Notes under the pieces: model-generated
What the model was told of the DNA's origin: nothing
Database searches by the model: none
The model's input: the letters and a program-made list of their open reading frames with translations, nothing else
Assembly (NCBI GenBank): GCA_900770185.1
Contig: CAAGJM010000029.1
Location: forward strand, 1-27,684
DNA: 27,684 nt
Origin: Clostridia bacterium
Lineage (GTDB): Bacteria > Bacillota > Clostridia > Christensenellales > Borkfalkiaceae
Direction of reading: 5' to 3'
Made by a program: the position numbers and the translations under genes
Part shown: one piece after another, positions 1-7,168 of the stretch
How positions within the stretch are numbered: the stretch's first letter is position 1
Layout: each line of letters starts with the position of its first letter

Positions 1-90
1 GAATCCATATCAAAAACTCAACTTGAAAACATAGTGTTCGATGTGCACGAACCTGAAGAACAACGCCACATAGTTGATACCAAGTGTTAA
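1..90 (+). CDS. 3' end of a type I restriction specificity subunit (HsdS-like), partial or silent copy
   Basis: Frame 1 is open from the window edge to a TAA at 88-90 and ends IVFDVHEPEEQRHIVDTKC. The P-x-E-Q-x-x-IV pattern after an L-E-x-I stretch is typical of the end of an HsdS target-recognition domain (PPLxEQxxIV). Known HsdS proteins continue with a long helical conserved region after this point, whereas this one stops four residues later, so it is a half-subunit or truncated copy. It runs toward hsdM and their stop codons overlap, so it is not the normal co-transcribed hsdS. Identification rests on about 29 visible residues. Most of the gene lies left of the window. Confidence 0.55.
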   Translation, partial: ESISKTQLENIVFDVHEPEEQRHIVDTKC

Positions 91-1676
91 TCGTCGCTAT
101 TTAGTATCGCATAAATTTTTTCGTCAAGTTCTCTGCCTTTTTCCATCAATTCTTTTAATTCTTGCTTAACTCTTACTATCTCGGCTTTAACCTCCTCTTC
201 AGACATTTTTCCGGAATCATCGATTCCGACATATCTTCCCGGAACGAGAGAATAGTCGGCATCTTTGATTTTGTCTATTGTTGCGGACTTACAAAAGCCC
301 TTAACATCTTCGTAACCTTCGCCTTTCAACCAAGCGTGATAAACTGCAGCAATACTTTCAATATCACCTTTATTTTCATCGCCATAAGTGACAAGATTGT
401 ATGCTTTTACTTTTTCAATGAGTTCGTCATTGTCTTTATGACCGACCGTCACATCGTTGTAAGTCAACTCGCGGATTTTACGGTCAATCATAATTCCTTT
501 TTCGCGGCAATCTATAAACAGCGTTTTGCCTTTATTTCTGCAATCTTTACGCAAGAACCACAAACAAGCGGGAATCGTAACTGTGCTAAAAAGATTTGTC
601 GGCAGTGCAATGATACAATCAACTATTCCTTCTTCAAGCATCTTTTGACGAATATTGTATTCTTGCTTTGAAGAAGTTGAAAGCGAACCGTTAGCCAATA
701 CAAAGCCGGCAACACCTCTCGGCGACAGCTTGCTTATAATGTGCTGAATCCAAGCATAGTTTGCGTTGCCTTGCGGTGGTATATCGTAAATCCAACGCGG
801 ATCTTCCAGAAGTGACGGCTGACCATAATCGCTAATATTGAACGGGGGATTTGCCATAATGAAATCGGCACGTAATGTTTTGTGCTTATCATCGTGGAAC
901 GTATCGCCGTAAGAATCGCCCAAATCCGCAGTAATACCGCGAATAGCCAAATTCATTTTAGCCATACGCCACGTATCCGGGTTGAGTTCCTGTCCGTAAA
1001 CAGAAATGTTGTTTATGTTGCCTTGGTGTTGTTTTATGAAGTTGACAGATTGTGAAAACATACCGCCTGAGCCGCAGCAAGGATCGTAAACACGACCATT
1101 AAACGGCTCAATCATATTGACGATAAGGTCAACTACGCAACGGGGAGTATAGAATTCACCGCCTTTTTGGCCGAATTTTTTTGAAAATTCGCCCAAGAAA
1201 TACTCGTAGCACCTGCCAAACAAATCGCCTGTCATATTTTCGGTCGAAAGATTGTTAGAGAAAAGATCTACAAGCTCGCCCAAACGACGTTTGTCTACGT
1301 CGCCTTTGGAATAAACCTTCGGCAATATGCCACGAAGCTCATCGTTTTCTTTTTCTATATCAATCAACGCTTGATCGAGAATAGTTCCGATCTTTTCGTC
1401 TTTAACAAATTTCTTTATATATCCCCAACGTGCGGTTTCTGGAATCCAAAAAACATTGTCTTCTGCGTATGCGTCTTTTTCTTCTTCAAACCCGTCACCT
1501 TCAGCGACCAATTGTTTATATTTTGCATCAAAACGGTCTGAAACATATTTAAGAAAAATAAGTCCGAGAACCATTTTCATATAATCATGAGGCATAACTG
1601 CGCCAATAAGTTTATCTGCCGCAGCGTAAAGTGTTTTTTCAAGAGATTGAGGTTTTTCGACCTTTTCTTTAGCCAT
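87..1676 (-). CDS. hsdM: Type I restriction-modification methylase subunit HsdM
   Basis: Product is a 529-residue N6-adenine DNA methyltransferase subunit, which with HsdS methylates (and with HsdR restricts) a bipartite recognition site. The N-terminal helical HsdM domain (LEKTLYAAADKLIGA...) is followed by the Rossmann-type methylase: QKGGEFYTP near 170-180, SAM-binding motif I DPCCGSGG at about 198-205, and catalytic motif IV NPPF at about 276-279. A C-terminal coiled segment rich in E and K (VKAEIVRVKQELKELMEKG) fits HsdS contact. Length matches the family (about 500-540). I chose ATG at 1676 over an upstream GTG at 1691 because GGGAGAG lies just 5' of the ATG and inside the longer frame. 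No hsdS or hsdR follows on the same strand within the window. The next gene downstream is an inverted hsdS fragment. Confidence 0.95.
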   Translation of the reverse strand: MAKEKVEKPQSLEKTLYAAADKLIGAVMPHDYMKMVLGLIFLKYVSDRFDAKYKQLVAEGDGFEEEKDAYAEDNVFWIPETARWGYIKKFVKDEKIGTILDQALIDIEKENDELRGILPKVYSKGDVDKRRLGELVDLFSNNLSTENMTGDLFGRCYEYFLGEFSKKFGQKGGEFYTPRCVVDLIVNMIEPFNGRVYDPCCGSGGMFSQSVNFIKQHQGNINNISVYGQELNPDTWRMAKMNLAIRGITADLGDSYGDTFHDDKHKTLRADFIMANPPFNISDYGQPSLLEDPRWIYDIPPQGNANYAWIQHIISKLSPRGVAGFVLANGSLSTSSKQEYNIRQKMLEEGIVDCIIALPTNLFSTVTIPACLWFLRKDCRNKGKTLFIDCREKGIMIDRKIRELTYNDVTVGHKDNDELIEKVKAYNLVTYGDENKGDIESIAAVYHAWLKGEGYEDVKGFCKSATIDKIKDADYSLVPGRYVGIDDSGKMSEEEVKAEIVRVKQELKELMEKGRELDEKIYAILNSDD

Positions 1677-1729
1677 AAAATGCTCTCCCACTTCCTGATA
1701 GTAAAAACTATAGGAACATATTTTAGGTT

Positions 1730-1758
1730 ATTATACCATAAATCTTGAGAAAAATCAA
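1730..1758 (-). promoter_or_regulatory. Promoter of hsdM
   Basis: On the minus strand TTGATT (1753-1758) is separated by 17 bases from TATAAT (1730-1735). That leaves about a 45-base leader to the hsdM ATG at 1676. It is arranged back-to-back with the promoter of the DUF4143 ATPase gene. Confidence 0.75.
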
Positions 1759-1797
1759 TGTGTATTGTTAGTGGAGAGATTTTTTGTCGAAAAATTT

Positions 1798-1824
1798 TTG
1801 CAAATTGTTGCAATTTTTCGTAAA
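1798..1824 (+). repeat. Direct repeat copy 1, dyad-containing putative operator
   Basis: This is a 27-base unit starting TTGCAAATTGTTGCAA and ending TTTTTCGTAAA, identical to 1877-1903. It contains the dyad AAATTG-TTG-CAATTT. It sits just upstream of the -35 element of the ATPase promoter and also upstream of the hsdM promoter. Confidence 0.85.
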
Positions 1825-1830
1825 ACTCTA

Positions 1831-1859
1831 TTGACTTTTACGGTTATAACGGCTATAAT
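1831..1859 (+). promoter_or_regulatory. Promoter of the AAA/DUF4143 ATPase gene
   Basis: TTGACT (1831-1836), a 17-base spacer and a perfect TATAAT (1854-1859). It lies between the two copies of the 27-base dyad repeat, so a protein bound to both could block or loop this promoter. Confidence 0.85.
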
Positions 1860-1876
1860 AGATGCTGGAAATAAAA

Positions 1877-1903
1877 TTGCAAATTGTTGCAATTTTTCGT
1901 AAA
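1877..1903 (+). repeat. Direct repeat copy 2, in the 5' leader of the ATPase gene
   Basis: Exact second copy of the 27-base unit at 1798-1824, 79 bases further on. It lies in the transcribed leader and ends two bases into the AAAGGAGG ribosome binding site (1901-1908). As DNA it is a candidate operator. As RNA the AAATTG/CAATTT dyad next to the ribosome binding site could affect translation. Confidence 0.85.
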
Positions 1904-1912
1904 GGAGGTAAT

Positions 1913-3169
1913 ATGCAAAGCATTAAAAGGGATATTTATTTACAAAGACTGAAAGATAGAGAACAAAACGGTTTGGTAAAAATCGTTACCGGAATTCGTC
2001 GTTGCGGTAAATCCTATCTTCTTAACACTCTTTTTTACGAATATCTTAAAGAAAAAGGCGTAAAAGACAATCATATTATAAAAATCTCGCTCGACGATGA
2101 CGAAAACAGCGACTTGCTTTTACCAAAAGCATTAAGCCGCTACATTAAAAATTTGATTGTTGACGACGAATTATATTACGTTCTGCTCGATGAAATACAA
2201 CTTGCAGATAATTTCGTCGGAGTACTGAACGGGCTTTTGAAATTGCCTAACGCTGATATTTACGTTACGGGCAGCAATTCAAAATTTTTATCTACCGACA
2301 TCGTAACGGAATTCAGAGGACGTGGCGACGAAGTCCGCATTTTACCACTATCATTTTCCGAGTTTATGTCTGTTTATAATGGTTCATCTATACAGGGGTG
2401 GAAAGAATATTACACTTACGGTGGTCTTCCCCTTGTTCTCGCGCAAAAAAGCGAAGAAGCAAAAATGAATTATCTGAAAGGACAACTCAAAAACGTCTAC
2501 TTAAACGATATTATCGACCGCAACCGCATTCAGAACGAAGAACAAATAAACGCTGTATTGGAAATTCTTGCATCGAGCATCGGATCTCTTACTAACCCTT
2601 TGAAACTTTCAAACACGTTCCGAAGCGTGGCGAATTTACCGATTGCGGATAAAACCGTTTCAAACTACCTTGCGTGTTTAGAAGATGCGTTTTTAGTCGA
2701 TAAAGCGAAACGTTACGACGTTAAAGGCAAAAAATATCTTTCCACACCGTCGAAATACTACTTTACCGATTTAGGTCTTAGAAACGCTACTCTCAACTTC
2801 CGCCAACAAGAAGAAAATCACATTATGGAAAACGTGATTTATCTCGAACTCTTGAAGCGTGGTTTTTCTGTGGACGTAGGTATCGTAGAAACTTCAAAAC
2901 GCAACGCTGAAGGGAAAATCGTTCGCAACTATGCCGAAGTGGATTTTATCGCTAATCGCGGAAATAATAAGTTCTATATTCAATCGGCTTTTGCAATGGA
3001 TACCGAAGAAAAACAAGCGCAAGAAAAGAATTCTTTACTGAATATCAAAGACTTTTTCAAAAAAATAATTGTCGTAAAAGACGATATCAAGCGTAAACGC
3101 GATGAAAGCGGCATAGTGACTATGAGCATTTACGACTTTTTGCTCGATGAAACAAGTATTGAATACTGA
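1913..3169 (+). CDS. AAA ATPase with C-terminal DUF4143 domain
   Basis: The 418-residue protein belongs to the common bacterial AAA_14/DUF4143 family. Its exact cellular role is not established; members are frequent near restriction and other accessory genes. Walker A is GIRRCGKS at 27-34, the family-typical version with R-R-C. Walker B is LLDEIQ at 91-96, and a sensor-like VTGSNS is at 118-123. The C-terminal part carries a PD-(D/E)xK-like pattern (EVDFIANRG, followed by YIQSAF), as is usual in DUF4143. The ATG at 1913 is preceded by AAAGGAGG at ideal spacing. The frame is open further upstream to an ATG at 1862, but that lies at the transcription start and would read through the repeat, so I rejected it. 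The gene is single and divergent from hsdM. Confidence 0.9.
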   Translation: MQSIKRDIYLQRLKDREQNGLVKIVTGIRRCGKSYLLNTLFYEYLKEKGVKDNHIIKISLDDDENSDLLLPKALSRYIKNLIVDDELYYVLLDEIQLADNFVGVLNGLLKLPNADIYVTGSNSKFLSTDIVTEFRGRGDEVRILPLSFSEFMSVYNGSSIQGWKEYYTYGGLPLVLAQKSEEAKMNYLKGQLKNVYLNDIIDRNRIQNEEQINAVLEILASSIGSLTNPLKLSNTFRSVANLPIADKTVSNYLACLEDAFLVDKAKRYDVKGKKYLSTPSKYYFTDLGLRNATLNFRQQEENHIMENVIYLELLKRGFSVDVGIVETSKRNAEGKIVRNYAEVDFIANRGNNKFYIQSAFAMDTEEKQAQEKNSLLNIKDFFKKIIVVKDDIKRKRDESGIVTMSIYDFLLDETSIEY

Positions 3170-3213
3170 TAATCGTTTTATTGCGCAGCATCTGACAATT
3201 TGCTTATCATAAA

Positions 3214-3588
3214 TTAAAACATTCTAACACAAACGGCAAGAGTTTTGTATGACAATAGTTCAATCTGACTTGCACCCGTGCCGCCAATAGGGGGTAATCC
3301 GAACTTTTTAGATTGCTCTTTTTTGTTGCTTTTAAACAATATTTCACTATCAATGTCTGGTTGCTCTTTAAGTTTGAGTTGTTTAAACTTATCGCCATTT
3401 GTGTTGAAATACATCTCGCAATATTTGTCATATAAAACAACTTTGTTTATAAACATATCAACAAGACTATTCTCACTTGCAAAACAATCAATAAAACAAC
3501 CACGAGAAGAAGTTGAAAAATACTTCTTCTCTTTATTTTTAAATATTTCCAGTAAAAGTATACAAATTTTTGAAATGTGTGTTATATT
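3214..3588 (-). pseudogene. Truncated unrecognised reading frame (remnant)
   Basis: A minus-strand frame is open from 3588 to a TAA at 3214, but the only ATG lies well inside it (3456) with no clear ribosome binding site. The translation is protein-like and hydrophilic (for example FSTSSRGCFIDCFASENSL and KQLKLKEQPDID), unlike a random shadow. No real gene overlaps it. I do not recognise the family. It looks like the 3' part of a gene whose 5' part was replaced by the ATPase/DUF4276 module. It could equally be non-coding. Confidence 0.3.
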
Positions 3589-3598
3589 TTATTATAAG
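3570..3598 (+). promoter_or_regulatory. Putative promoter of the ATPase/DUF4276 operon
   Basis: TTGAAA (3570-3575), 17 bases, TATAAG (3593-3598). Transcription would begin near 3605, only about five bases before the ATG at 3610, giving an essentially leaderless message. The alternative is a promoter further upstream with AAGGA (3596-3600) used as ribosome binding site. Confidence 0.45.
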
Positions 3599-3609
3599 GA
3601 TACAAAATT

Positions 3610-4701
3610 ATGAATAATCAACAAATAAAAAAAATTAGAATTAAAGGTTTTAAGTCAATAAAAGAATGTGAGTTAAATTTATCCAATATTAATTTGCTAA
3701 TTGGTAGCAATGGTGCAGGAAAATCTAACTTTATTTCGGTATTTAAAATGCTACAAAATATTATTGAGAAAACTCTTCAAAAATACGTTGGTGTTTCTGG
3801 CGGTGCAAACGCATTAATGTATAACGGCAGAAAATACACTGACAATGTGCAGGTAGAGTTCTTTTTTGGTGACAATAGTTATGATTTTACTTTAACTCCA
3901 ACAGATGAAAATAACTTTATTTTTGAAAGTGAGCATTTCAATTATGATGGATATTGGAAACACAACTCATATGTTGGTGGAGGTTATCCAGAATCTAGAT
4001 GGGATAGAGGTGCCTCTAATAAAATAGACCAATATATCAAGCCTATTTTACAACGTGAAAAATGGAGAGTTTATCATTTCCACGATACAAGTTCTTCTGC
4101 AAGGGTAAAACAAACTCACAAGATAACCAATAATGTTGAATTATTATATGATGCAGGTAATCTTGCAGCATTCTTATATCGGTTAAAAAAAGAATATCCA
4201 ACTAATTATATGCAAATAGTTGAATCGATAAAAATGATTGCTCCTTATTTTAAAGATTTTTACTTAGAATCATCTATAGATAGTGATGATATTATACTAA
4301 GATGGCAACAAGTTGGAAGCGATGACACATTTAATGCTAATCAATTCTCGGATGGTACATTAAGATTTATTTGTTTGGCAACTTTGTTTTTACAACCAAA
4401 CGACTTACAACCAGAGACAATTATTGTAGATGAACCAGAACTTGGTTTACACCCATATGCTATTACACTTTTATCTGAGATTATTAAAAAAACTGCAACT
4501 AAAAAGCAGGTTATATTATCAACTCAGTCTGTTGACTTGTTGAATGAATTTTCTGCAAATCAAATAATTGTTGTAAATAGAAGTGAACAGCAAGGAACAA
4601 CATTTACAAAATATAGTGAAGAAGAATTAAAAGATTGGATTGCTGATGACTATTCCATGGGTGACTTATGGAAGAAAAACATCATTGGAGGTCGTCCTTA
4701 A
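3610..4701 (+). CDS. AAA_21/SMC-like ATP-binding protein, first gene of a putative defence pair
   Basis: 363 residues with an ABC/SMC-type ATPase fold split by a central insert. The N-terminal strand pattern IRIKGFKSIKECELNL leads to Walker A GSNGAGKS at 32-39. A signature-like FSDGTLRF lies at 246-253, Walker B IIVDEPELGLHP at 271-282 and an STQS switch motif near 304-307. These place it with OLD/RecF-like AAA_21 proteins that act with a nuclease or TOPRIM partner. Its stop shares one base with the start of the DUF4276 gene (TAATG), so translation is coupled. Related ATPase plus TOPRIM-like pairs (for example PARIS, OLD/Gabija-like) defend against phage. A defence role here is inferred from that similarity and from the neighbouring restriction genes. 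The AT-rich codon use differs from the genes right of 5460. Confidence 0.88.
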   Translation: MNNQQIKKIRIKGFKSIKECELNLSNINLLIGSNGAGKSNFISVFKMLQNIIEKTLQKYVGVSGGANALMYNGRKYTDNVQVEFFFGDNSYDFTLTPTDENNFIFESEHFNYDGYWKHNSYVGGGYPESRWDRGASNKIDQYIKPILQREKWRVYHFHDTSSSARVKQTHKITNNVELLYDAGNLAAFLYRLKKEYPTNYMQIVESIKMIAPYFKDFYLESSIDSDDIILRWQQVGSDDTFNANQFSDGTLRFICLATLFLQPNDLQPETIIVDEPELGLHPYAITLLSEIIKKTATKKQVILSTQSVDLLNEFSANQIIVVNRSEQQGTTFTKYSEEELKDWIADDYSMGDLWKKNIIGGRP

Positions 4702-5351
4702 TGATGAATTTGTATATCTATTGCGAAGGACAAACAGAAGAATCATTTGTAAAGAATTCTTTAATGTCACACTTTATTCAAAAGAATATTATTCTTTATC
4801 CAATTATTTGTAGAACAAAAGAAGGTCCTAATGGAATATTTAAGGGCGGTCTAACTGATTATAATAAAGCTGTTAAAGAAATAAAAAGATTATGTACTCA
4901 GCACCCCAATGAAAAAGTTACCTCATTTATAGACTATTATGGGTTACGCAATATTCCACAAGTAATATATAACGGAACAGATAAGTATCAATTAATTTTA
5001 TCTATTGAACAAAAATTTTATGAAGATGTTGGTTGTAAAAATTTTATTCCATATATTTCCCTTCATGAATTTGAAAGTTTGCTATTTTCTAAACCTATAG
5101 AATTTGCTTATTTAAAACCTACGGCAGTACCTAAGTTAAATCAAATATTAAATGAGTTTGAAAATAATCCAGAATTAATAAATAGTGGAAAAGAAACTGC
5201 TCCATCAAAAAGAATTTTAAGAGAAATTGATAACTATTCAAAAGTACTAGATGGAACGACAATTGCAAAGAAAATTTCTTTGTTGGAGATTCGTAACAAG
5301 TGCCAACATTTTAATAATTGGATTACTATTTTAGAGGATACTTCAATCTAA
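4701..5351 (+). CDS. DUF4276 (TOPRIM-like) protein, partner of the ATPase
   Basis: 216 residues. The N-terminus MMNLYIYCEGQTEESFV has the hallmark strand plus EGQTEE (9-14) in which the Glu is the expected TOPRIM metal ligand. SFIDYYGL (75-82) supplies an acidic patch (D78) typical of DUF4276. The C-terminal half is helical, with HEFESLLFS as another conserved-looking block. I chose ATG at 4701, which overlaps the upstream TAA and has GGAGG at 4687-4691. An in-frame start at 4668 lacks these. The protein probably acts as effector nuclease or RNase with the upstream ATPase as sensor, inferred from analogous pairs. No catalytic activity can be proven from sequence. A GNRA-capped terminator follows at 5413. 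Confidence 0.82.
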   Translation: MMNLYIYCEGQTEESFVKNSLMSHFIQKNIILYPIICRTKEGPNGIFKGGLTDYNKAVKEIKRLCTQHPNEKVTSFIDYYGLRNIPQVIYNGTDKYQLILSIEQKFYEDVGCKNFIPYISLHEFESLLFSKPIEFAYLKPTAVPKLNQILNEFENNPELINSGKETAPSKRILREIDNYSKVLDGTTIAKKISLLEIRNKCQHFNNWITILEDTSI

Positions 5352-5398
5352 CCCACCTATTTCCAACATACACTTTAAAGTTAGAATTAAATAGCATT

Positions 5399-5408
5399 GG
5401 CTCCACCA
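5399..5408 (+). other. Possible attachment-site core (tRNA/tmRNA-like 3' end)
   Basis: GGCTCCACCA reads like the last bases of a tRNA or tmRNA acceptor end plus CCA, and a terminator begins five bases later, as it would after such a gene. No T-arm or other RNA body precedes it, so only the 3' end is present. This is the pattern left when an element integrates into the 3' end of an RNA gene. The intact gene would lie left of the window. Confidence 0.3.
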
Positions 5409-5412
5409 AGTG

Positions 5413-5457
5413 AAACCTAAATCGAATACGAAAGTGTTTGGTTTAGGTTTTTCTTTT
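5413..5457 (+). terminator. Intrinsic terminator with GAAA tetraloop
   Basis: The left arm AAACCTAAATCGAATAC (5413-5429) pairs with GTGTTTGGTTTAGGTTT (5434-5450), including three G-T wobbles, across a GAAA loop. TTCTTTT follows. It ends the ATPase/DUF4276 unit or belonged to the RNA gene whose 3' end precedes it. Confidence 0.85.
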
Positions 5458-5853
5458 GCAAAAAATAAGGTTTTATCTGCGTTTTTCGGTTGTCGGTTTG
5501 CCGTCGTTTCGGTCTTTTGGGGGTTCGTATGAGTGTGTTCGTATCTCTTTATCCGTAGCAGTTGCAGACGGTTTTATGCCGCGAAAGGTTCTTAGCGTGA
5601 GAAAGGATTGCGTCAGACCATCAAAAAAGAGTTGCATTCTACGCTTGACGAGTTGGTAAAATCACGATTTATTTTCAGGCGGTAGCATAACGGAATATAA
5701 AGAATGTTGGCAAATTGCCAATATAATAAATACTCGGTTTAACGTAAATTTCTTTTTCGTACCCTATAACGGGATGAACGGCGTTCGGGTTCGGAAATTC
5801 TTTGTGTTTCATATTTCACTCTCTTTTTGCGGCAAATCAAACGCCGCTTCGCT
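5458..5853. other. Intergenic region at the island/core transition
   Basis: I find no gene here. Short frames on both strands have no ribosome binding site or recognisable motif. The one structured site is a palindrome, TTGGCAA-A-TTGCCAA (5707-5721), directly followed by TATAAT (5722-5727), with no good -35 and no gene downstream on the plus strand. Base composition shifts from AT-rich to GC-richer across this stretch. Confidence 0.5.
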
Positions 5854-6717
5854 TTATTTTCTTTTAAATTCGGCGACTAAAAAGTCAAAAAACTTTTCGC
5901 TTATGCCCGAATTTTTGCGGCTTGTAAGATACAGAATTATCTCGCGCTTCATGTCGGGTTTAACTATATCTAAAAGCTTAATATTTTTGTGGGTGATTTT
6001 TCCCCAGGAAAATTCCGGCCAGAACGCAACCCCTACGCCCGCCGCGATAAGGTTTTTTACGGCGATAAGCGAATCGCTTTCAAAAGTAACGCGCGGCTTA
6101 AAACCCGCGTACTCGCAATACGCGTCGCATAACGGGCGAAAACGGCGGGACCCCGAAAGCGCGATAAATTCGCTGTTTTTAAGTTCAATAAGCTCGATTT
6201 TTTCTTTTTTGGCAAGCGGACTTTCTATCGGCACGGCAACGTGAATTTTTTCTTCGACAAGCGCGCGTTTTTTAACGCTTACGAAACTGTCGTAATTTTT
6301 TGCGTTCGTTAAAATTTCGATGTCGGCATTCGTTTCGTTTTCTTTACGTATCATTTTAAACATAACGTTCGGGTAAATTTTTTTAAATTTTATAATAATA
6401 TCCGTCGTTATCGTAGACGCGGCAAGCACGTTTATCGACACCGTGTTTTCGTTTAAATCGGTAAAATTTTTGATAGCGACGGGCAAAACGTCAAGCTCGT
6501 CGATAATCGGTTCGATTTTTTCTTTCAAAAATTCGCCATATTCGCTTAACTTGACGCCCCGCCCCGCTTTATAAAAAAGTTTGATATTCAGCTCGTCTTC
6601 AAGCGCTTTTATAGATTTAGTGAGCGCGGGCTGAGCGATATGCAGGTTTTCGGCAGCCTTTGTGATATGCCCGCATTTAGCGGCTTCGTAAAAATAACGC
6701 AAATTGTTCAGTTCCAT
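5854..6717 (-). CDS. LysR-family transcriptional regulator
   Basis: 287 residues. The N-terminal winged HTH is classic LysR: LRYFYEAAKCGHITKAAENL, then QPALTKSIKALEDEL and LFYKAGRGVKLSEYG, within residues 1-65. A linker helix and a two-lobed periplasmic-binding-like effector domain occupy about 90-287. The start ATG at 6717 has GAGGG upstream (minus strand). The gene diverges from the PQ-loop operon across 108 bases that contain an AT-rich dyad (ATAATATA...TATATTAT), the usual layout for a LysR protein controlling the divergent unit and itself. The inducer cannot be read from sequence. Confidence 0.93.
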   Translation of the reverse strand: MELNNLRYFYEAAKCGHITKAAENLHIAQPALTKSIKALEDELNIKLFYKAGRGVKLSEYGEFLKEKIEPIIDELDVLPVAIKNFTDLNENTVSINVLAASTITTDIIIKFKKIYPNVMFKMIRKENETNADIEILTNAKNYDSFVSVKKRALVEEKIHVAVPIESPLAKKEKIELIELKNSEFIALSGSRRFRPLCDAYCEYAGFKPRVTFESDSLIAVKNLIAAGVGVAFWPEFSWGKITHKNIKLLDIVKPDMKREIILYLTSRKNSGISEKFFDFLVAEFKRK

Positions 6718-6748
6718 ATTTCCCTCAATTCATTCCTAAAAGTTATGG

Positions 6749-6771
6749 ATAATATAAAAAATATATATTAT
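6749..6771. promoter_or_regulatory. AT-rich dyad in the LysR divergent region
   Basis: ATAATATA (6749-6756) and TATATTAT (6764-6771) are perfect inverted arms spaced by seven bases, which fits the T-N11-A layout of LysR sites. It overlaps the -35 of the rightward promoter. The very low complexity of the sequence weakens the call. Confidence 0.4.
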
Positions 6772-6797
6772 ACATTATTATTTGTCAAGCGTATAAT
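6769..6797 (+). promoter_or_regulatory. Promoter of the PQ-loop/SGNH-like operon
   Basis: TATACA (6769-6774), 17 bases, TATAAT (6792-6797), with AAGGAG ribosome binding site at 6811-6816 and ATG at 6826. The weak -35 under a dyad fits a regulator-activated promoter. Confidence 0.6.
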
Positions 6798-6825
6798 GGG
6801 CATTGTACAAAAGGAGACAGTATTT

Positions 6826-7164
6826 ATGGCACAGTTATTTGAAGTTTTTATGTTGATTTGCTTCGGCATTTCGTGGCCGATTTCGGTTGTTAAAAGCATT
6901 AAGTCAAAATCGACGGGCGGCAAGAGTTTAGTGTTCACGGTAGTTATTATCGTCGGATATATTTGCGGAATAATAAGCAAAGTTGCAACAGCGGTCGCAA
7001 CGGGCTCGCTTCCCTACGTTTTTTGGCTTTACATTTTTAATATAGTTATGGTCGGGGCGGATTTGGTTATATGGATAATAAACAAACGCCGCGAAGTTCA
7101 CATCAATCACTTGAACGGCAACAAAAAAGCACGTAAGCACAATAAAGCTTTATCGGAGGCTTAA
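6826..7164 (+). CDS. Small PQ-loop/SemiSWEET-like membrane protein
   Basis: 112 residues with three predicted membrane helices: about 3-21 (FEVFMLICFGISWPISVVK), 33-56 (SLVFTVVIIVGYICGII) and 65-88 (VFWLYIFNIVMVGADLVIW), then a basic, His-rich tail. The first helix and following KSIKSKSTGGKS match the single PQ-loop repeat of SemiSWEET-like proteins (P then a loop of K/S-rich residues), though the PQ pair itself reads SWPIS. Half-transporters of this kind dimerise; some carry sugars, many are of unknown substrate. Start ATG at 6826 is set by AAGGAG ten bases upstream. A longer frame starting earlier would cover the promoter. It is followed four bases later by the SGNH-like gene and is divergent from the LysR regulator. 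Confidence 0.75.
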   Translation: MAQLFEVFMLICFGISWPISVVKSIKSKSTGGKSLVFTVVIIVGYICGIISKVATAVATGSLPYVFWLYIFNIVMVGADLVIWIINKRREVHINHLNGNKKARKHNKALSEA

Positions 7165-7168
7165 TAAT

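Larger units (their letters stand above)
3170..3609. other. Intergenic junction between two defence modules
   Basis: This 440-base stretch is AT-rich and holds no complete gene. Apart from the antisense remnant (3214-3588) and the promoter near 3570-3598, I see no RNA gene or terminator after the upstream ATPase gene. Confidence 0.6.

Noticed and set aside
162..671. Plus-strand frame of 169 codons
   Set aside because: It is the antisense shadow of hsdM, which has clear methylase motifs and a ribosome binding site.
1676..1691. Upstream GTG start for hsdM
   Set aside because: The GGGAGAG ribosome binding site for the ATG at 1676 lies inside this extension.
1862..1912. Longer N-terminus for the DUF4143 ATPase
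   Set aside because: It would start at about the transcription start and translate the repeat, while AAAGGAGG points to the ATG at 1913.
5398..5460. Complete tRNA or tmRNA gene
   Set aside because: Only an acceptor-like GGCTCCACCA is present; no T-arm, anticodon arm or tmRNA body precedes it.
5456..5659. Plus-strand frame of 67 codons after the island terminator
   Set aside because: No ribosome binding site, no promoter and no recognisable motif; it overlaps the terminator tail.
6640..6825. Long N-terminal extension of the PQ-loop protein
   Set aside because: It would cover the promoter and the divergent LysR start; AAGGAG sets the start at 6826.
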